Source of the DNA: Woeseiaceae bacterium
GTDB lineage: Bacteria > Pseudomonadota > Gammaproteobacteria > Steroidobacterales > Woeseiaceae
DNA: 64,000 bases
Assembly (NCBI GenBank): GCA_021773075.1
Contig: JAJFKT010000015.1
Span: forward strand, 109,022 to 173,021
Reading direction: 5' to 3'
Below, one piece after another: positions 50,871 through 59,909 of this stretch. Position numbers and translations under genes: made by a program. The first letter of the stretch is position 1, and each line of letters begins with the position of its first letter. Under the pieces are notes generated by a model. That model saw only the letters and a list, made by a program, of their open reading frames with translations, was not told the DNA's origin and searched no databases.

Positions 50871-52400
50871 TTGAAAACTATTGCCGCACTACTTGCCTGT
50901 CTTACGCTAGCCCCTTCGGCTTACGCTGAGCAACAATTCGATTTTGCATCATTCGACATTCCCCCAGATGGGCGCATCGTCGTGCCTGTGGTCGAAGGCG
51001 AGACATTAAGCGGCATCGCCGCAACGATCGACCAGCGAACGAATGGCGCACTCACGGTTGCAGCGGCGGAAGCGTCATTTCTCGGCGAAGCGAACGCGAC
51101 GGTGACGCTCTTGGGTGTCGCGCCTTATTCGCGCATTGACCTGATCGGTCTGGGTGCAGAAACCGTCAGCCGCGCCACTGCTGAGGATTTTGGTGGTACA
51201 GCCGCATCGTTGCTGGCGGAAACAGAGGGCGGCAACGTGCAGATTCTCTGGGATGTCGATAACGCAGATCAAGAGGCGACCGCAGCGCGTGTTGCATTCG
51301 GCTATTTGCTGCGCAGTTATCGTTTCGACAAGTACCAGGCAGACAAGATTGATCCGGATACGCTCCCGGTCGTGCGCCTTTTAAGTGACGACAATTCTCA
51401 ACCGTCGTTCGAGAGTGACCTGGTGCATCTTGCCGCCGGTGTGTACTTCGCGCGGAACATGCCCTCGGAGCCTGCTAACCATATTTATCCTCAGGCTTTC
51501 GTCGACAGAGCCGAAGAGCTGTTCGAAGGGCTCGACAACGTCAAGATCAAAGTGCTGGACGAGGAAGATCTGCAGCGGCTTGGCATGGGCGCGCATTGGG
51601 GCGTTGGCAAGGGCTCGTCACGCCCTCCCAGGCTCTTGATCATTGAGTACATGGCCGGTGGTAACAGCTCGCCTGTCGTGCTCGCCGGCAAAGGGATTAC
51701 TTTCGACACGGGTGGTATCTCGCTTAAGGACAATGACGGCATGTGGGCGATGAAAGGTGACCTCGGCGGTGCAGGCGTTGTGACAGGTACTGTGTTGGCC
51801 GCCGCGCGTCGTGGTGCAGCGGTCAATGTTGTCGCATTGGCTGCACTTGCAGAAAACATGCCCTCGGGCACAGCGATCCGTCCCGGTGATGTACTGACCT
51901 CGATGTCCGGCATTACGATCGAGATCATGTCCACCGATGCCGAAGGGCGACTCGTACTTTCCGACGCCGTGCACTACGCTCAGGTCACTTATGAGCCCAG
52001 CGTGTTGATCGATGTCGCAACCTTGACCGGGTCAGCAGGCCGTGCACTGGGTGATGACTATGCCGCAGTTTTCGGTCGTCACGATGAACTGATAGAACAA
52101 CTTACCGAAGCGTCCAACGCTGCGAACGAGGCGATTTGGCGATTGCCGCTGGACGACACGCACTTCAAGCAAATCGAATCCGAAGTTGCCGATATCAAGA
52201 ACAGCGACGCGGGTAATCCCGGCGCCAGTGCCGGGGCGGCATTTATAGGATCGTTTGTTGACGAGGATCAGGTCTGGGCTCACTTCGATATCGCGGGCGT
52301 GGACCTGCTGGAGGAGGACCGACCGACCATACCCAAGGGTTATTCAGGCTGGAGTGTGCGAACACTTGATGAATATTTGCGTCGGCATCACGAACAATAA
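50871..52400 (+). CDS. M17 leucyl aminopeptidase, exported
   Basis: GKGITFDTGGISLKDNDGMWAMKGDLGGAG, STDAEGRLVLSDA, VATLTGSAGRALG; TTG start with signal LKTIAALLACLTLAPSAYA. Confidence 0.92.
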   Translation: MKTIAALLACLTLAPSAYAEQQFDFASFDIPPDGRIVVPVVEGETLSGIAATIDQRTNGALTVAAAEASFLGEANATVTLLGVAPYSRIDLIGLGAETVSRATAEDFGGTAASLLAETEGGNVQILWDVDNADQEATAARVAFGYLLRSYRFDKYQADKIDPDTLPVVRLLSDDNSQPSFESDLVHLAAGVYFARNMPSEPANHIYPQAFVDRAEELFEGLDNVKIKVLDEEDLQRLGMGAHWGVGKGSSRPPRLLIIEYMAGGNSSPVVLAGKGITFDTGGISLKDNDGMWAMKGDLGGAGVVTGTVLAAARRGAAVNVVALAALAENMPSGTAIRPGDVLTSMSGITIEIMSTDAEGRLVLSDAVHYAQVTYEPSVLIDVATLTGSAGRALGDDYAAVFGRHDELIEQLTEASNAANEAIWRLPLDDTHFKQIESEVADIKNSDAGNPGASAGAAFIGSFVDEDQVWAHFDIAGVDLLEEDRPTIPKGYSGWSVRTLDEYLRRHHEQ

Positions 52401-52404
52401 GCAT

Positions 52405-53298
52405 TTAAACCCGACGATGTGCGATAACGGTTCCGGCAAGAACAAGCCCTGCTAAGAACATGAGCCGCAGCGTGAAGATCTCGTCAAGAATGAGTACGGC
52501 ACCGACTACTGTAATCACCGGCATCAATAATTGTAGTGAGCCTATTCTCTCTATGCCTCCGCGACCGAGCGCAAAGAACCAGAGCACATAACCCAGCAAG
52601 GACGACAGCAAGGTCAGCCAGGCAATGGCCCACCACGCGGAAGCGGGCAACGTCGTCCAGTCAGTGCCCTGCTGATAGAAAACCAATGTCGGAACGGTGA
52701 TCAAAAGCGCGACCGACAATCCCCAGAACGTCGTCGCAAATGCACCAATTTTCGGCGAGAGCTTTCCGCCGGCAACATAGCCCGCAGCGCAAAGTACGCA
52801 GCCGGCCAGTACTATCAAGTCGCCGATGGCTGCCGAGCGCGGATCTGAAACAACCAGTAAGCCTTCACGATTCGTTATCAGAAAAAGCGCGCCGGCCAAT
52901 GCCATGCCGCCGCCGATCCACCAACTGCGTTCTGGAATGGTTCGGTTAACCAAGCTGGCGAGCAACACCGTGATGACCGGCAGCGTCGCCATGATCAGGG
53001 CGGCGTGGCTGGCCGTGGTTCGCGCGAGTCCAAGACTCAGAAAGATTGGCCAGGCGGCAAAGCTGCACAGACCCGAAACTAACAACAACAGTTGGTCGTG
53101 GCGAGCGGCAGGCCATCTAAGCCGCAGCGCCAATGCGATCATGAGCGCCACGATACCGGCCAACATGGATCGAAGTGTTGCCACGACGATAGGGTCCGCG
53201 AACCCAACCGCATAACGGTTTGCTATGGCGGTGCCTCCCCAGAAAACGAGGGTCAGGAGCGCGGCGAGTATGGCTATGGGTGGGGGCTTGGTGGACAT
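52405..53298 (-). CDS. EamA/DMT family transporter
   Basis: Ten hydrophobic segments, two EamA repeats. Confidence 0.9.
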   Translation of the reverse strand: MSTKPPPIAILAALLTLVFWGGTAIANRYAVGFADPIVVATLRSMLAGIVALMIALALRLRWPAARHDQLLLLVSGLCSFAAWPIFLSLGLARTTASHAALIMATLPVITVLLASLVNRTIPERSWWIGGGMALAGALFLITNREGLLVVSDPRSAAIGDLIVLAGCVLCAAGYVAGGKLSPKIGAFATTFWGLSVALLITVPTLVFYQQGTDWTTLPASAWWAIAWLTLLSSLLGYVLWFFALGRGGIERIGSLQLLMPVITVVGAVLILDEIFTLRLMFLAGLVLAGTVIAHRRV

Positions 53299-53420
53299 AG
53301 CGATCCACTGTATTTAAGTAATACGGCTTTGGCTATCGGCTAGCGTGAAGGCACTTCTGATGATATGGCGGGTCAGATACCGGTACTATAAAAAAACAAC
53401 ACGCAATACCGGAGCCGAAC

Positions 53421-54236
53421 ATGAAAAAAATAATCACTGTACTGACCCTGGCGTTTGTAGTCGCCGGTTGCGACCGGCAGGCGAGCGAACCCGAAGCCGC
53501 CACAACTGCGCCTGAGCCCGCGGCAGCAGCCGTTGTCGAAGCGGAAGTGTCCATTTACGCGGCAGCCGTTGCCAGCGAGACACGTCCCGAAGCTGATCGC
53601 GAGAGCGATGCCGGCCGTCAACCCGAAGCCGTACTCGAATTTTTCGGCATCCAGCCCGGCGACGTCGTTCTCGAGATGTGGGCCGGCGGTGGTTACTACA
53701 CTGAAATGCTCGCGCACGTGGTGGGTGAGAGCGGCAAGGTCATCGTGCACGCCAACACACCGATGCTCAATTTCGCCGGTGAAGCGCACACGATGCGGCA
53801 TGCAGACAATCGCCTGCCCAACACCGAAATCCTGATGGCCGAGAACAATACGCTGGCACTCGAGGCTGATAGCTTCGATGCAGCGACAATCGTTCTCAAT
53901 TATCACGACCTTTATTGGTCGTCGGAAGAATACGGCTGGGATCAGATCGATGTACCTGTCTTCCTCGCCGAGGTGTGCAAGGGCATTAAGCCTGGCGGTA
54001 CCTTAGGCATTATCGATCATCAGGCCGCTAGCGGTTCGCCATCAGAGACGGGCAGCACACTGCATCGTATCGATTCGGCGATCGTGATCGCTGAGCTTGA
54101 GGCCGTCGGTTTTGTCCTCGACGGTGAAAGCAATGCGCTGGCCAATCCCGAAGACGATCATACGAAGGGCGTCTTCGACCCGGAGATACGCGGCAAGACA
54201 GATCGATACGTGCTGCGCTTTAAGAAGCCGGAGTAA
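53421..54236 (+). CDS. Lipoprotein with class I methyltransferase-like domain (COG4798-like)
   Basis: MKKIITVLTLAFVVAGCDRQ lipobox; QPGDVVLEMWAGGGYYTEMLAHVVGESGKVIVHA motif I-like. Confidence 0.85.
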   Translation: MKKIITVLTLAFVVAGCDRQASEPEAATTAPEPAAAAVVEAEVSIYAAAVASETRPEADRESDAGRQPEAVLEFFGIQPGDVVLEMWAGGGYYTEMLAHVVGESGKVIVHANTPMLNFAGEAHTMRHADNRLPNTEILMAENNTLALEADSFDAATIVLNYHDLYWSSEEYGWDQIDVPVFLAEVCKGIKPGGTLGIIDHQAASGSPSETGSTLHRIDSAIVIAELEAVGFVLDGESNALANPEDDHTKGVFDPEIRGKTDRYVLRFKKPE

Positions 54237-54251
54237 CGGCCGCAAGTTCTA

Positions 54252-54971
54252 CTACTGTTTAGGTTTGCGCCGCAGCCCGATGAGCGCTGCGTCCAGAAGG
54301 TCCAGCGGGGCGCCTAAGCGGAGCTTTCGAACCAACGTTTTGCGAATTCTGCGCTTCGACTCGGTGTGCGCTCGCGGATCCAGTTTGGTTGCGTCATTTG
54401 CGAGAGCCTCGGCGCGGGCCATTAGCGCATCCGGGTCGGCTAGTTCATCGAAGAAACCGGCCCTGAGCGCAGACTCCGGGTCGAAGTATTGCGAGAGCGT
54501 CACCGCACGCTGGAATGCGGCCGGCACGAGCCGGTGGCGCAGCATTGCTGCCGCAACTCGTGGCATAGTCATGCCGATCGCCACTTCATTGGCAGCGATC
54601 TTGAAATCGCCGCGACTGCCGATCACGTAATCGGCCGACAGCATCATAAAGACACCCATCGCGAGCACGTGACCGTTGCACGCTACGATGACAGGGTACG
54701 GGTAGCGCAGGATGCGAGCCGGCAGGGAATATCCCAGGCGAAGCATATTGAGTGCTTCGAAACCGCCGCGCTTCATTGTTTTGAGATCGAACCCTGCAGA
54801 GAGGACGGATTCTCGTCCGGTGAGGATGATGGCCGCGTGGTCGGATTCGGCTTGGTCTAGTGCTTGGTAGAGCTCGTGGAGAACTGCAGGCGACAGTGCG
54901 TTGCGTTTGCCGTCGTCTATGCGGATGGTGGCGAAGTTGTTTTGGAGGGTGTAGTGGACGAGGTTGGTCAT
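54252..54971 (-). CDS. Crotonase/enoyl-CoA hydratase family protein
   Basis: MTNLVHYTLQNNFATIRIDDGKRNALSPAVLHEL...SAGFDLKTM; ATG at 54971. Confidence 0.9.
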   Translation of the reverse strand: MTNLVHYTLQNNFATIRIDDGKRNALSPAVLHELYQALDQAESDHAAIILTGRESVLSAGFDLKTMKRGGFEALNMLRLGYSLPARILRYPYPVIVACNGHVLAMGVFMMLSADYVIGSRGDFKIAANEVAIGMTMPRVAAAMLRHRLVPAAFQRAVTLSQYFDPESALRAGFFDELADPDALMARAEALANDATKLDPRAHTESKRRIRKTLVRKLRLGAPLDLLDAALIGLRRKPKQ

Positions 54972-55145
54972 TGGGTAAGGATACTCGTCTACGCTTTCCG
55001 CTGTCGTCGTTTGGCAAATCGACTGCAGCCGTAGATTCGGTGTATCGCTGGCCGCCGCATTAACTTCGTAGCCCGGTTCGCACTTTGGCTCTTGCCAGTG
55101 TTCGATCGGTGCATGCAGCCCGAGTGTATTAAGGCGGGTAAGAGG

Positions 55146-55195
55146 GCGGACCGAAAATCTGCGTGTCGGTGGTTCGATATCGCCCCTGGCCACCA
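55146..55195 (+). tRNA. Decayed 3' fragment of tRNA-Phe(GAA), putative att-site remnant (not a functional tRNA)
   Basis: gcggaccgaaaatctgcgtgtcggtggttcgatatcgcccctggccacca: anticodon arm with GAA, T-arm and acceptor 3' strand with CCA; no matching GGCCAGG 5' acceptor arm or intact D-arm upstream. Confidence 0.68.
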
Positions 55196-55339
55196 TTATT
55201 ATCAATGACTTGCAGTAGTTGAGTCGTCTCAGGTCAGCCAATCTATTCGTTGAGTGCCCATTTGGCGCCCATAACGAAGAAAAGATTCCCAATGGCCTAC
55301 CTGCAATTCCGTGACCCAACCAAGAGTAGGGCAGTGAGC

Positions 55340-56482
55340 CTACTTCAAGCCAATCTCTGTGTTGCTGCGAATTTGATCCAGAAGCTGCGTTTCGCCGGAC
55401 GTGCCGGGAAGAAATTCATCTGTGTTGAATCCGCCGGGCTGAATGTCGACCAATGCGAGAATCTCGCGAAATTTTCCGCGCTTAAAGGACTCAGCTGAAG
55501 ACGATTCTCGGAGATGCAAATACAAGTCTGGCAAGAATCTCATGAATGCTCGGAATCCGTTTGTTCGCGGCAGGATGTTGCCTTTGTCTCTACTAATCCA
55601 ATCGTCATGCCATAGACTGTCAATAGCGTGGAAGTACTCCGATACATTTTTGGCGATCGCCGAGTCCTTCTCGCCGACAAATAAATGCCGAAAGGGCATT
55701 TTTCTTCGTTCATCATCATTTGGAGGTGCTAGCTTCTTGCCGCGAAGTAATCGATCGCGGTCCGTTACTTCGTCACTGGTTATTGTTGGCATGAGGGACA
55801 TGACAAACGCTGCTTGAGTGATGGTCTCGCCAGTCACGCCGGGTGTGGCGCTTCCTAATCTCTTAATCATCCCTTTGAACGGACTCTCTGCCGATCTATT
55901 CAGCGCAACGGCAATATTGTGACATGTTTTCTGAGGACTTCGAGATTTGGAGTAATCAAGAAGGTCGAAAACCAAACTTCGGTTGACCTTAGTTTGCGCG
56001 AGATTGACCGTAGCAAACATGTACGCTTGATCAGCGATATCGGCATCCACGACAATCGTTACCGGTACCTGAAATACTTTCTCCTCGAACGATCGCAATC
56101 CCTCGATTCTATGCTGACCATCCAGCACTTTTGCGATGTCAATAAATGCTATTTCGCGCCGCCCTTTCTTCTTGGCAACACTCGTTAACGTTAACAGCTT
56201 AGATTTTTCGTCGAATGAAGCGCACTCTCCCTCTACCGAAAGGACTATTGAGGTGGGGAACGCGGCATCGATCGTGTTCACAAATTTTCCGATATCCGCA
56301 ACGCGAGTCGGACTAAGTTTTCTTTGAATCCCAATATAGTTGTCAAGCTCTGTTTCGATTCTGCGCATGTCGACAAAAGAAATCTGACATAGGTCACTGT
56401 GATTCATAACGCCGACATAAAAATCGCCAATCGGTTGGGTCATTTTTATCGCATCAATAGTTATCTCGCCATGTTCCATCAC
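55340..56482 (-). CDS. DGQHR domain-containing protein (DndB-like family)
   Basis: Diagnostic VLDGQHRIEGLR; FATVNLAQTKVNRSLVFDLLDYSKSRSPQKTCHNIAVALN. Confidence 0.87.
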   Translation of the reverse strand: MMEHGEITIDAIKMTQPIGDFYVGVMNHSDLCQISFVDMRRIETELDNYIGIQRKLSPTRVADIGKFVNTIDAAFPTSIVLSVEGECASFDEKSKLLTLTSVAKKKGRREIAFIDIAKVLDGQHRIEGLRSFEEKVFQVPVTIVVDADIADQAYMFATVNLAQTKVNRSLVFDLLDYSKSRSPQKTCHNIAVALNRSAESPFKGMIKRLGSATPGVTGETITQAAFVMSLMPTITSDEVTDRDRLLRGKKLAPPNDDERRKMPFRHLFVGEKDSAIAKNVSEYFHAIDSLWHDDWISRDKGNILPRTNGFRAFMRFLPDLYLHLRESSSAESFKRGKFREILALVDIQPGGFNTDEFLPGTSGETQLLDQIRSNTEIGLK

Positions 56483-56991
56483 TGACCTCCTTCATCGCTA
56501 AGGTCTATCGACGATCCACTTTCGGCACGAGGTTGTTCGAGCATACGATCCATACGATATTGAAAGACTTGCGTTATGTACCAGGTGAGAATGGCGACGA
56601 TGTACGCGGCAATTGCAAAATAGAATACGTATTCCTTATCTACATCTGGATTCGTCTTCGACACTGCGTAGACGATGGCGGTGGAAAGGAGTAAACCCCA
56701 GATTGTCCACTCCAAAGCAAAGAAAGCGCTGCTATGTCGTCGAGCTCGCCAATGAAAAACCATGTATGTAATCGAAGGAGCAATGATTGCCGTAACATAT
56801 AGAAAGACTTCTGTCGGAATGAAGAATTCTGACCATGATTTTCCCAGGCCGGACAATGACTTGTAGCCATCATAACCATTTACTCCGCCGACAAGCCATA
56901 TCGATAAAATCGGAATTAGCGAAGATATGGACCAAATTGCAACGGTTTCCTTTGCCGCTTTGTAATAAGGTGTTTCGCGAAAATTGCGCAT
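56479..56991 (-). CDS. Small four-TM membrane protein, operonic with the DGQHR gene
   Basis: Four hydrophobic segments (SSLIPILSIWLVGG, VFLYVTAIIAPSITYMVF, WTIWGLLLSTAIVYAV, YFAIAAYIVAILTWYITQVF); ATGA overlap with the DGQHR gene. Confidence 0.78.
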   Translation of the reverse strand: MRNFRETPYYKAAKETVAIWSISSLIPILSIWLVGGVNGYDGYKSLSGLGKSWSEFFIPTEVFLYVTAIIAPSITYMVFHWRARRHSSAFFALEWTIWGLLLSTAIVYAVSKTNPDVDKEYVFYFAIAAYIVAILTWYITQVFQYRMDRMLEQPRAESGSSIDLSDEGGQ

Positions 56992-57026
56992 CAGATCCTC
57001 ATATAATAATTTTGGAGTGATTCAGT

Positions 57027-57839
57027 TCACCGCCAACACTGAATAACCAATTCGGATTGGAGTCCTCGGTACTCGCTTGATGCCGCAATTACACTCGACC
57101 GACTCACCCGCTCCTTAGAAAATCCACGGTAGAGTTTTCGAACGGTCGAATGGTCCGCGTTCGTAATCAAGACTTTGGCGCCTCTTATCGTAGCGTTTTC
57201 CACAGAATCGCGAAGGCGCAATTGATCTTGCCATGAAAAAATCTTCTCATTGTATTTTAGGAATCCGTTCAGATTGTGATTTACCGTGTACGGTGGATCA
57301 ACGAAGACAAAGTCTCCCTTCCCCGCGGCGCCGATGGTTACATCGAAATCGCAAACGCGTAGATCCGCATTTTGGAGCACCTCAGCAGTTTGGCGAAAAT
57401 CATCGGATGGCAGTAGAGCAGATTTCTTGCTGCCGATTGGAACATTGAAGTCCCCATTCCTGTTTACGCGGTAAAGTGCATTCCAGCATGTTCTATTCAA
57501 ATAGATCGTACGAGAAGCTCTCGCGAATTCTGACCTAGGGACTGTTGCTCGAACGTCGTAGAAATAGGATTTCGAGTGATTCTGGTCGTGCACTCGAAGA
57601 TACCGCCATACTAAATCGGGTCTTTTCCTTAGCGCGGTATATGCGTTAATTAGTTCACCGTTGATGTCTGAAAGAACGGCGCGTTTCGGAGCCAAGAAAA
57701 AATAGACAGCAGCGGAGCCAAGAAAAGGCTCGTAATAGCTTCGAAACCTTTTCGGAAAGAGATGAAAATGATCTTGGACAAACCAACGCTTGCCACCCGC
57801 CCACTTTAGAAATGGTGCAATTTCTTTCGCTTGATTCAT
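57027..57839 (-). CDS. D12-class DNA adenine N6-methyltransferase (Dam family)
   Basis: IAPFLKWAGGKRWFV motif I; FLGSAAVYF; FVFVDPPYTVN (DPPY). Confidence 0.93.
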   Translation of the reverse strand: MNQAKEIAPFLKWAGGKRWFVQDHFHLFPKRFRSYYEPFLGSAAVYFFLAPKRAVLSDINGELINAYTALRKRPDLVWRYLRVHDQNHSKSYFYDVRATVPRSEFARASRTIYLNRTCWNALYRVNRNGDFNVPIGSKKSALLPSDDFRQTAEVLQNADLRVCDFDVTIGAAGKGDFVFVDPPYTVNHNLNGFLKYNEKIFSWQDQLRLRDSVENATIRGAKVLITNADHSTVRKLYRGFSKERVSRSSVIAASSEYRGLQSELVIQCWR

Positions 57840-57960
57840 ATAGCACCCCATCCCCTATTCGGGCATTGTAGCCCACATATATCAACGATGCTTGAGATGT
57901 AGTTCTCGTAACGAGAGACTGTTGGTTTGACCATGAGTCGCCCACGTTGGTAGGGTGGCC

Positions 57961-58635
57961 CTACTGCTCCGGCAATTGATCGCTATTCGCTGCCTCGGCA
58001 TCCTCAGGCTCGTCTTGGCTCTCTGGAGCTTGAATGGGCAGTTCGATATCCGGCGCATCGCTAGCACTAATACTAGTTTCATCTGGTTGTTGAACTTGAG
58101 TAGTGCTGAACTCTTGGGTCTCCTTATTCTTTGCTTCCTCGGTCATAGGCGTAGGCGTGGTTACGATTAGCAGCAGTGCGAACAGTACAATTAACGCACC
58201 GCCGACTCCGTAGAAAGAATCCATTTTATCCTTCGAATGAAACGTTTTGCCAAAGAGATCGAAAGGACTTTCTTTGCCAATAGATTTGGTGAGTGAAAGT
58301 TCCGGCAACACATCCTCGTATTTTTCTTCGATTGCCTGGCCATGATATATAGAGCCCATTAATAGACGGTGATACCAAAACCGATCCATGAAGTACAACG
58401 CAAGCCAGAACACAAGTGCTGCCACAAGCACGTAGACACTAATTGGAATGACAATACTTCCAATTGATGCAGTAAGACCCTCTCTATATGACAAAGCAGC
58501 TGCGCCGAGAAGAGCACCCAAACCACCAACGGCGATGCTGCGAATTTTCATTTCGATGTCGTTAAAGTGTTTTTGAACATCAATCGTCGCTTTCCAGATT
58601 TCTACTATTGCGCCAAGTTCAGTCTTTTCGCTCAT
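57961..58635 (-). CDS. Membrane protein with 3 TMs and an N-terminal helix, SLATT-like organisation suspected
   Basis: MSEKTELGAIVEIWKATIDVQKHFNDIEMKIRS then two closely spaced TMs, an amphipathic region, and a third TM GGALIVLFALLLIVTTP; overlaps the HAD gene by 17 nt. Confidence 0.7.
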   Translation of the reverse strand: MSEKTELGAIVEIWKATIDVQKHFNDIEMKIRSIAVGGLGALLGAAALSYREGLTASIGSIVIPISVYVLVAALVFWLALYFMDRFWYHRLLMGSIYHGQAIEEKYEDVLPELSLTKSIGKESPFDLFGKTFHSKDKMDSFYGVGGALIVLFALLLIVTTPTPMTEEAKNKETQEFSTTQVQQPDETSISASDAPDIELPIQAPESQDEPEDAEAANSDQLPEQ

Positions 58636-59515
58636 CTTTTTTTCCTGTCGCGAATACGAAGTGGCCGAGCAATTCTGAGAATCCGTTTTCAAGCACAATG
58701 CTGGGCGTGACTTCGTCACGAGTCAATTTACGCTCAGTCGCTACTTGCTCGTCCGTCCAATGTGTCACTTCCCGTAATAGTTCATAGCTCTCTCGCGTGT
58801 GAGCTTCGCCGTATGCGGCGAGCACGTCATCAACGCCGGCATGCTGTGCCATCGCGACATCCTTAAATAGGCTATCGCCGACATAGACAGCATCGCTTTG
58901 GCTGACGCCCATGTCAGACACAATGTCTTGCAAGATCTGCGGATTCGGTTTGACTTCGCCGGCAGGAGTGTTCCTATGAACCGTCCTTTCCAGACTCTTG
59001 TATTCGGACTGAAATAGCTCTTCCCTATCGCGATTCAGGTTAGCCGGAATATCGTGGTCGGCGGGCGAGTAAATATAGTGGAGTAATCCATCAAGACCCA
59101 ATCGCGAGATTCGGTAGCTAGTATAGTAAGCCATCGATTCGGTATAACCGACTATTGTTCCTCCCGCCGCGGCAATCCCGGTTAGCGTATCAACAACTCC
59201 CGGGTACACCTCCAAAGTCTGTTCGCGTGCATCTCGGAACGCCTGGACGGCCTTTTGATAAGTTCGACGCGTACCTTCTGGGTCACTATGGTTCTGCAGG
59301 CTCGGGAGTTCCTCAATCAGAAATGCATATTCCGACGTGCCGTGGAGTTGATGAACAGACTTTATCTCCTTTACCAACTGAGAGCGGGGCATCTTACTCG
59401 TGGCCACGAGCGTATCCAGCATGGCTGAAAAGGACTGATACCAAATCTCAACCCAGTCAAACAGCGTATTGTCTAGGTCTGTAATTAGTAGCGTCTTTGG
59501 AATTGGTGTACTCAT
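58619..59515 (-). CDS. HAD superfamily hydrolase
   Basis: LLITDLDNTLFDW motif I (DxDxT); VKPNPQILQDIVSDMGVSQSDAVYVGDSLFKDVAMAQHAG. Confidence 0.92.
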   Translation of the reverse strand: MSTPIPKTLLITDLDNTLFDWVEIWYQSFSAMLDTLVATSKMPRSQLVKEIKSVHQLHGTSEYAFLIEELPSLQNHSDPEGTRRTYQKAVQAFRDAREQTLEVYPGVVDTLTGIAAAGGTIVGYTESMAYYTSYRISRLGLDGLLHYIYSPADHDIPANLNRDREELFQSEYKSLERTVHRNTPAGEVKPNPQILQDIVSDMGVSQSDAVYVGDSLFKDVAMAQHAGVDDVLAAYGEAHTRESYELLREVTHWTDEQVATERKLTRDEVTPSIVLENGFSELLGHFVFATGKKDERKD

Positions 59516-59909
59516 CCGAGCGTGCTGTCCTTGCGGGCTATATTCTTGGTGAGAGACTTACGTCTGCCAGAGAATTTGTAACAATTGGCCGCTGGTAGTC
59601 TACCAGTAGCTCGTAGTTATCTGCCGGCCTATATCAGTCGCCCTGTCAGATGTTATTCAGATGAACTGGATCGGTCTTAGTTACTAGATACCCCTTAGCC
59701 GTATTGTTGGCGGTATTGCCGTCGGAAGCTGACCGATTCAGGAACGAATCTACTACCTAGAATCATCGCTTAACCAAGGACGAGGATTGACCGATGATCT
59801 AGTTGCGATGAGACGTGCTCGTGATCAAGGACCTCTATGGAGTCGGCCGCTATGGCTCGCGCTGGGAATAAATGATATCGTGATATCAACTCGTCCCAGA
59901 GATCGCAAA

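Noticed and set aside
55120-55195. A functional tRNA-Phe gene
   Set aside because: The 5' acceptor arm and D-arm cannot be formed and position 33 is C rather than U; called a remnant only.
54972-55319. N-terminal extension of the crotonase ORF, including MVARGDIEPPTRRFSVRPL
   Set aside because: That peptide is the classic spurious translation opposite a tRNA gene; the real start is ATG 54971.
55340-56482. Complete Dnd phosphorothioation system suggested by the DndB-like DGQHR protein
   Set aside because: No DndA/C/D/E or DptFGH homologs in the neighbourhood.
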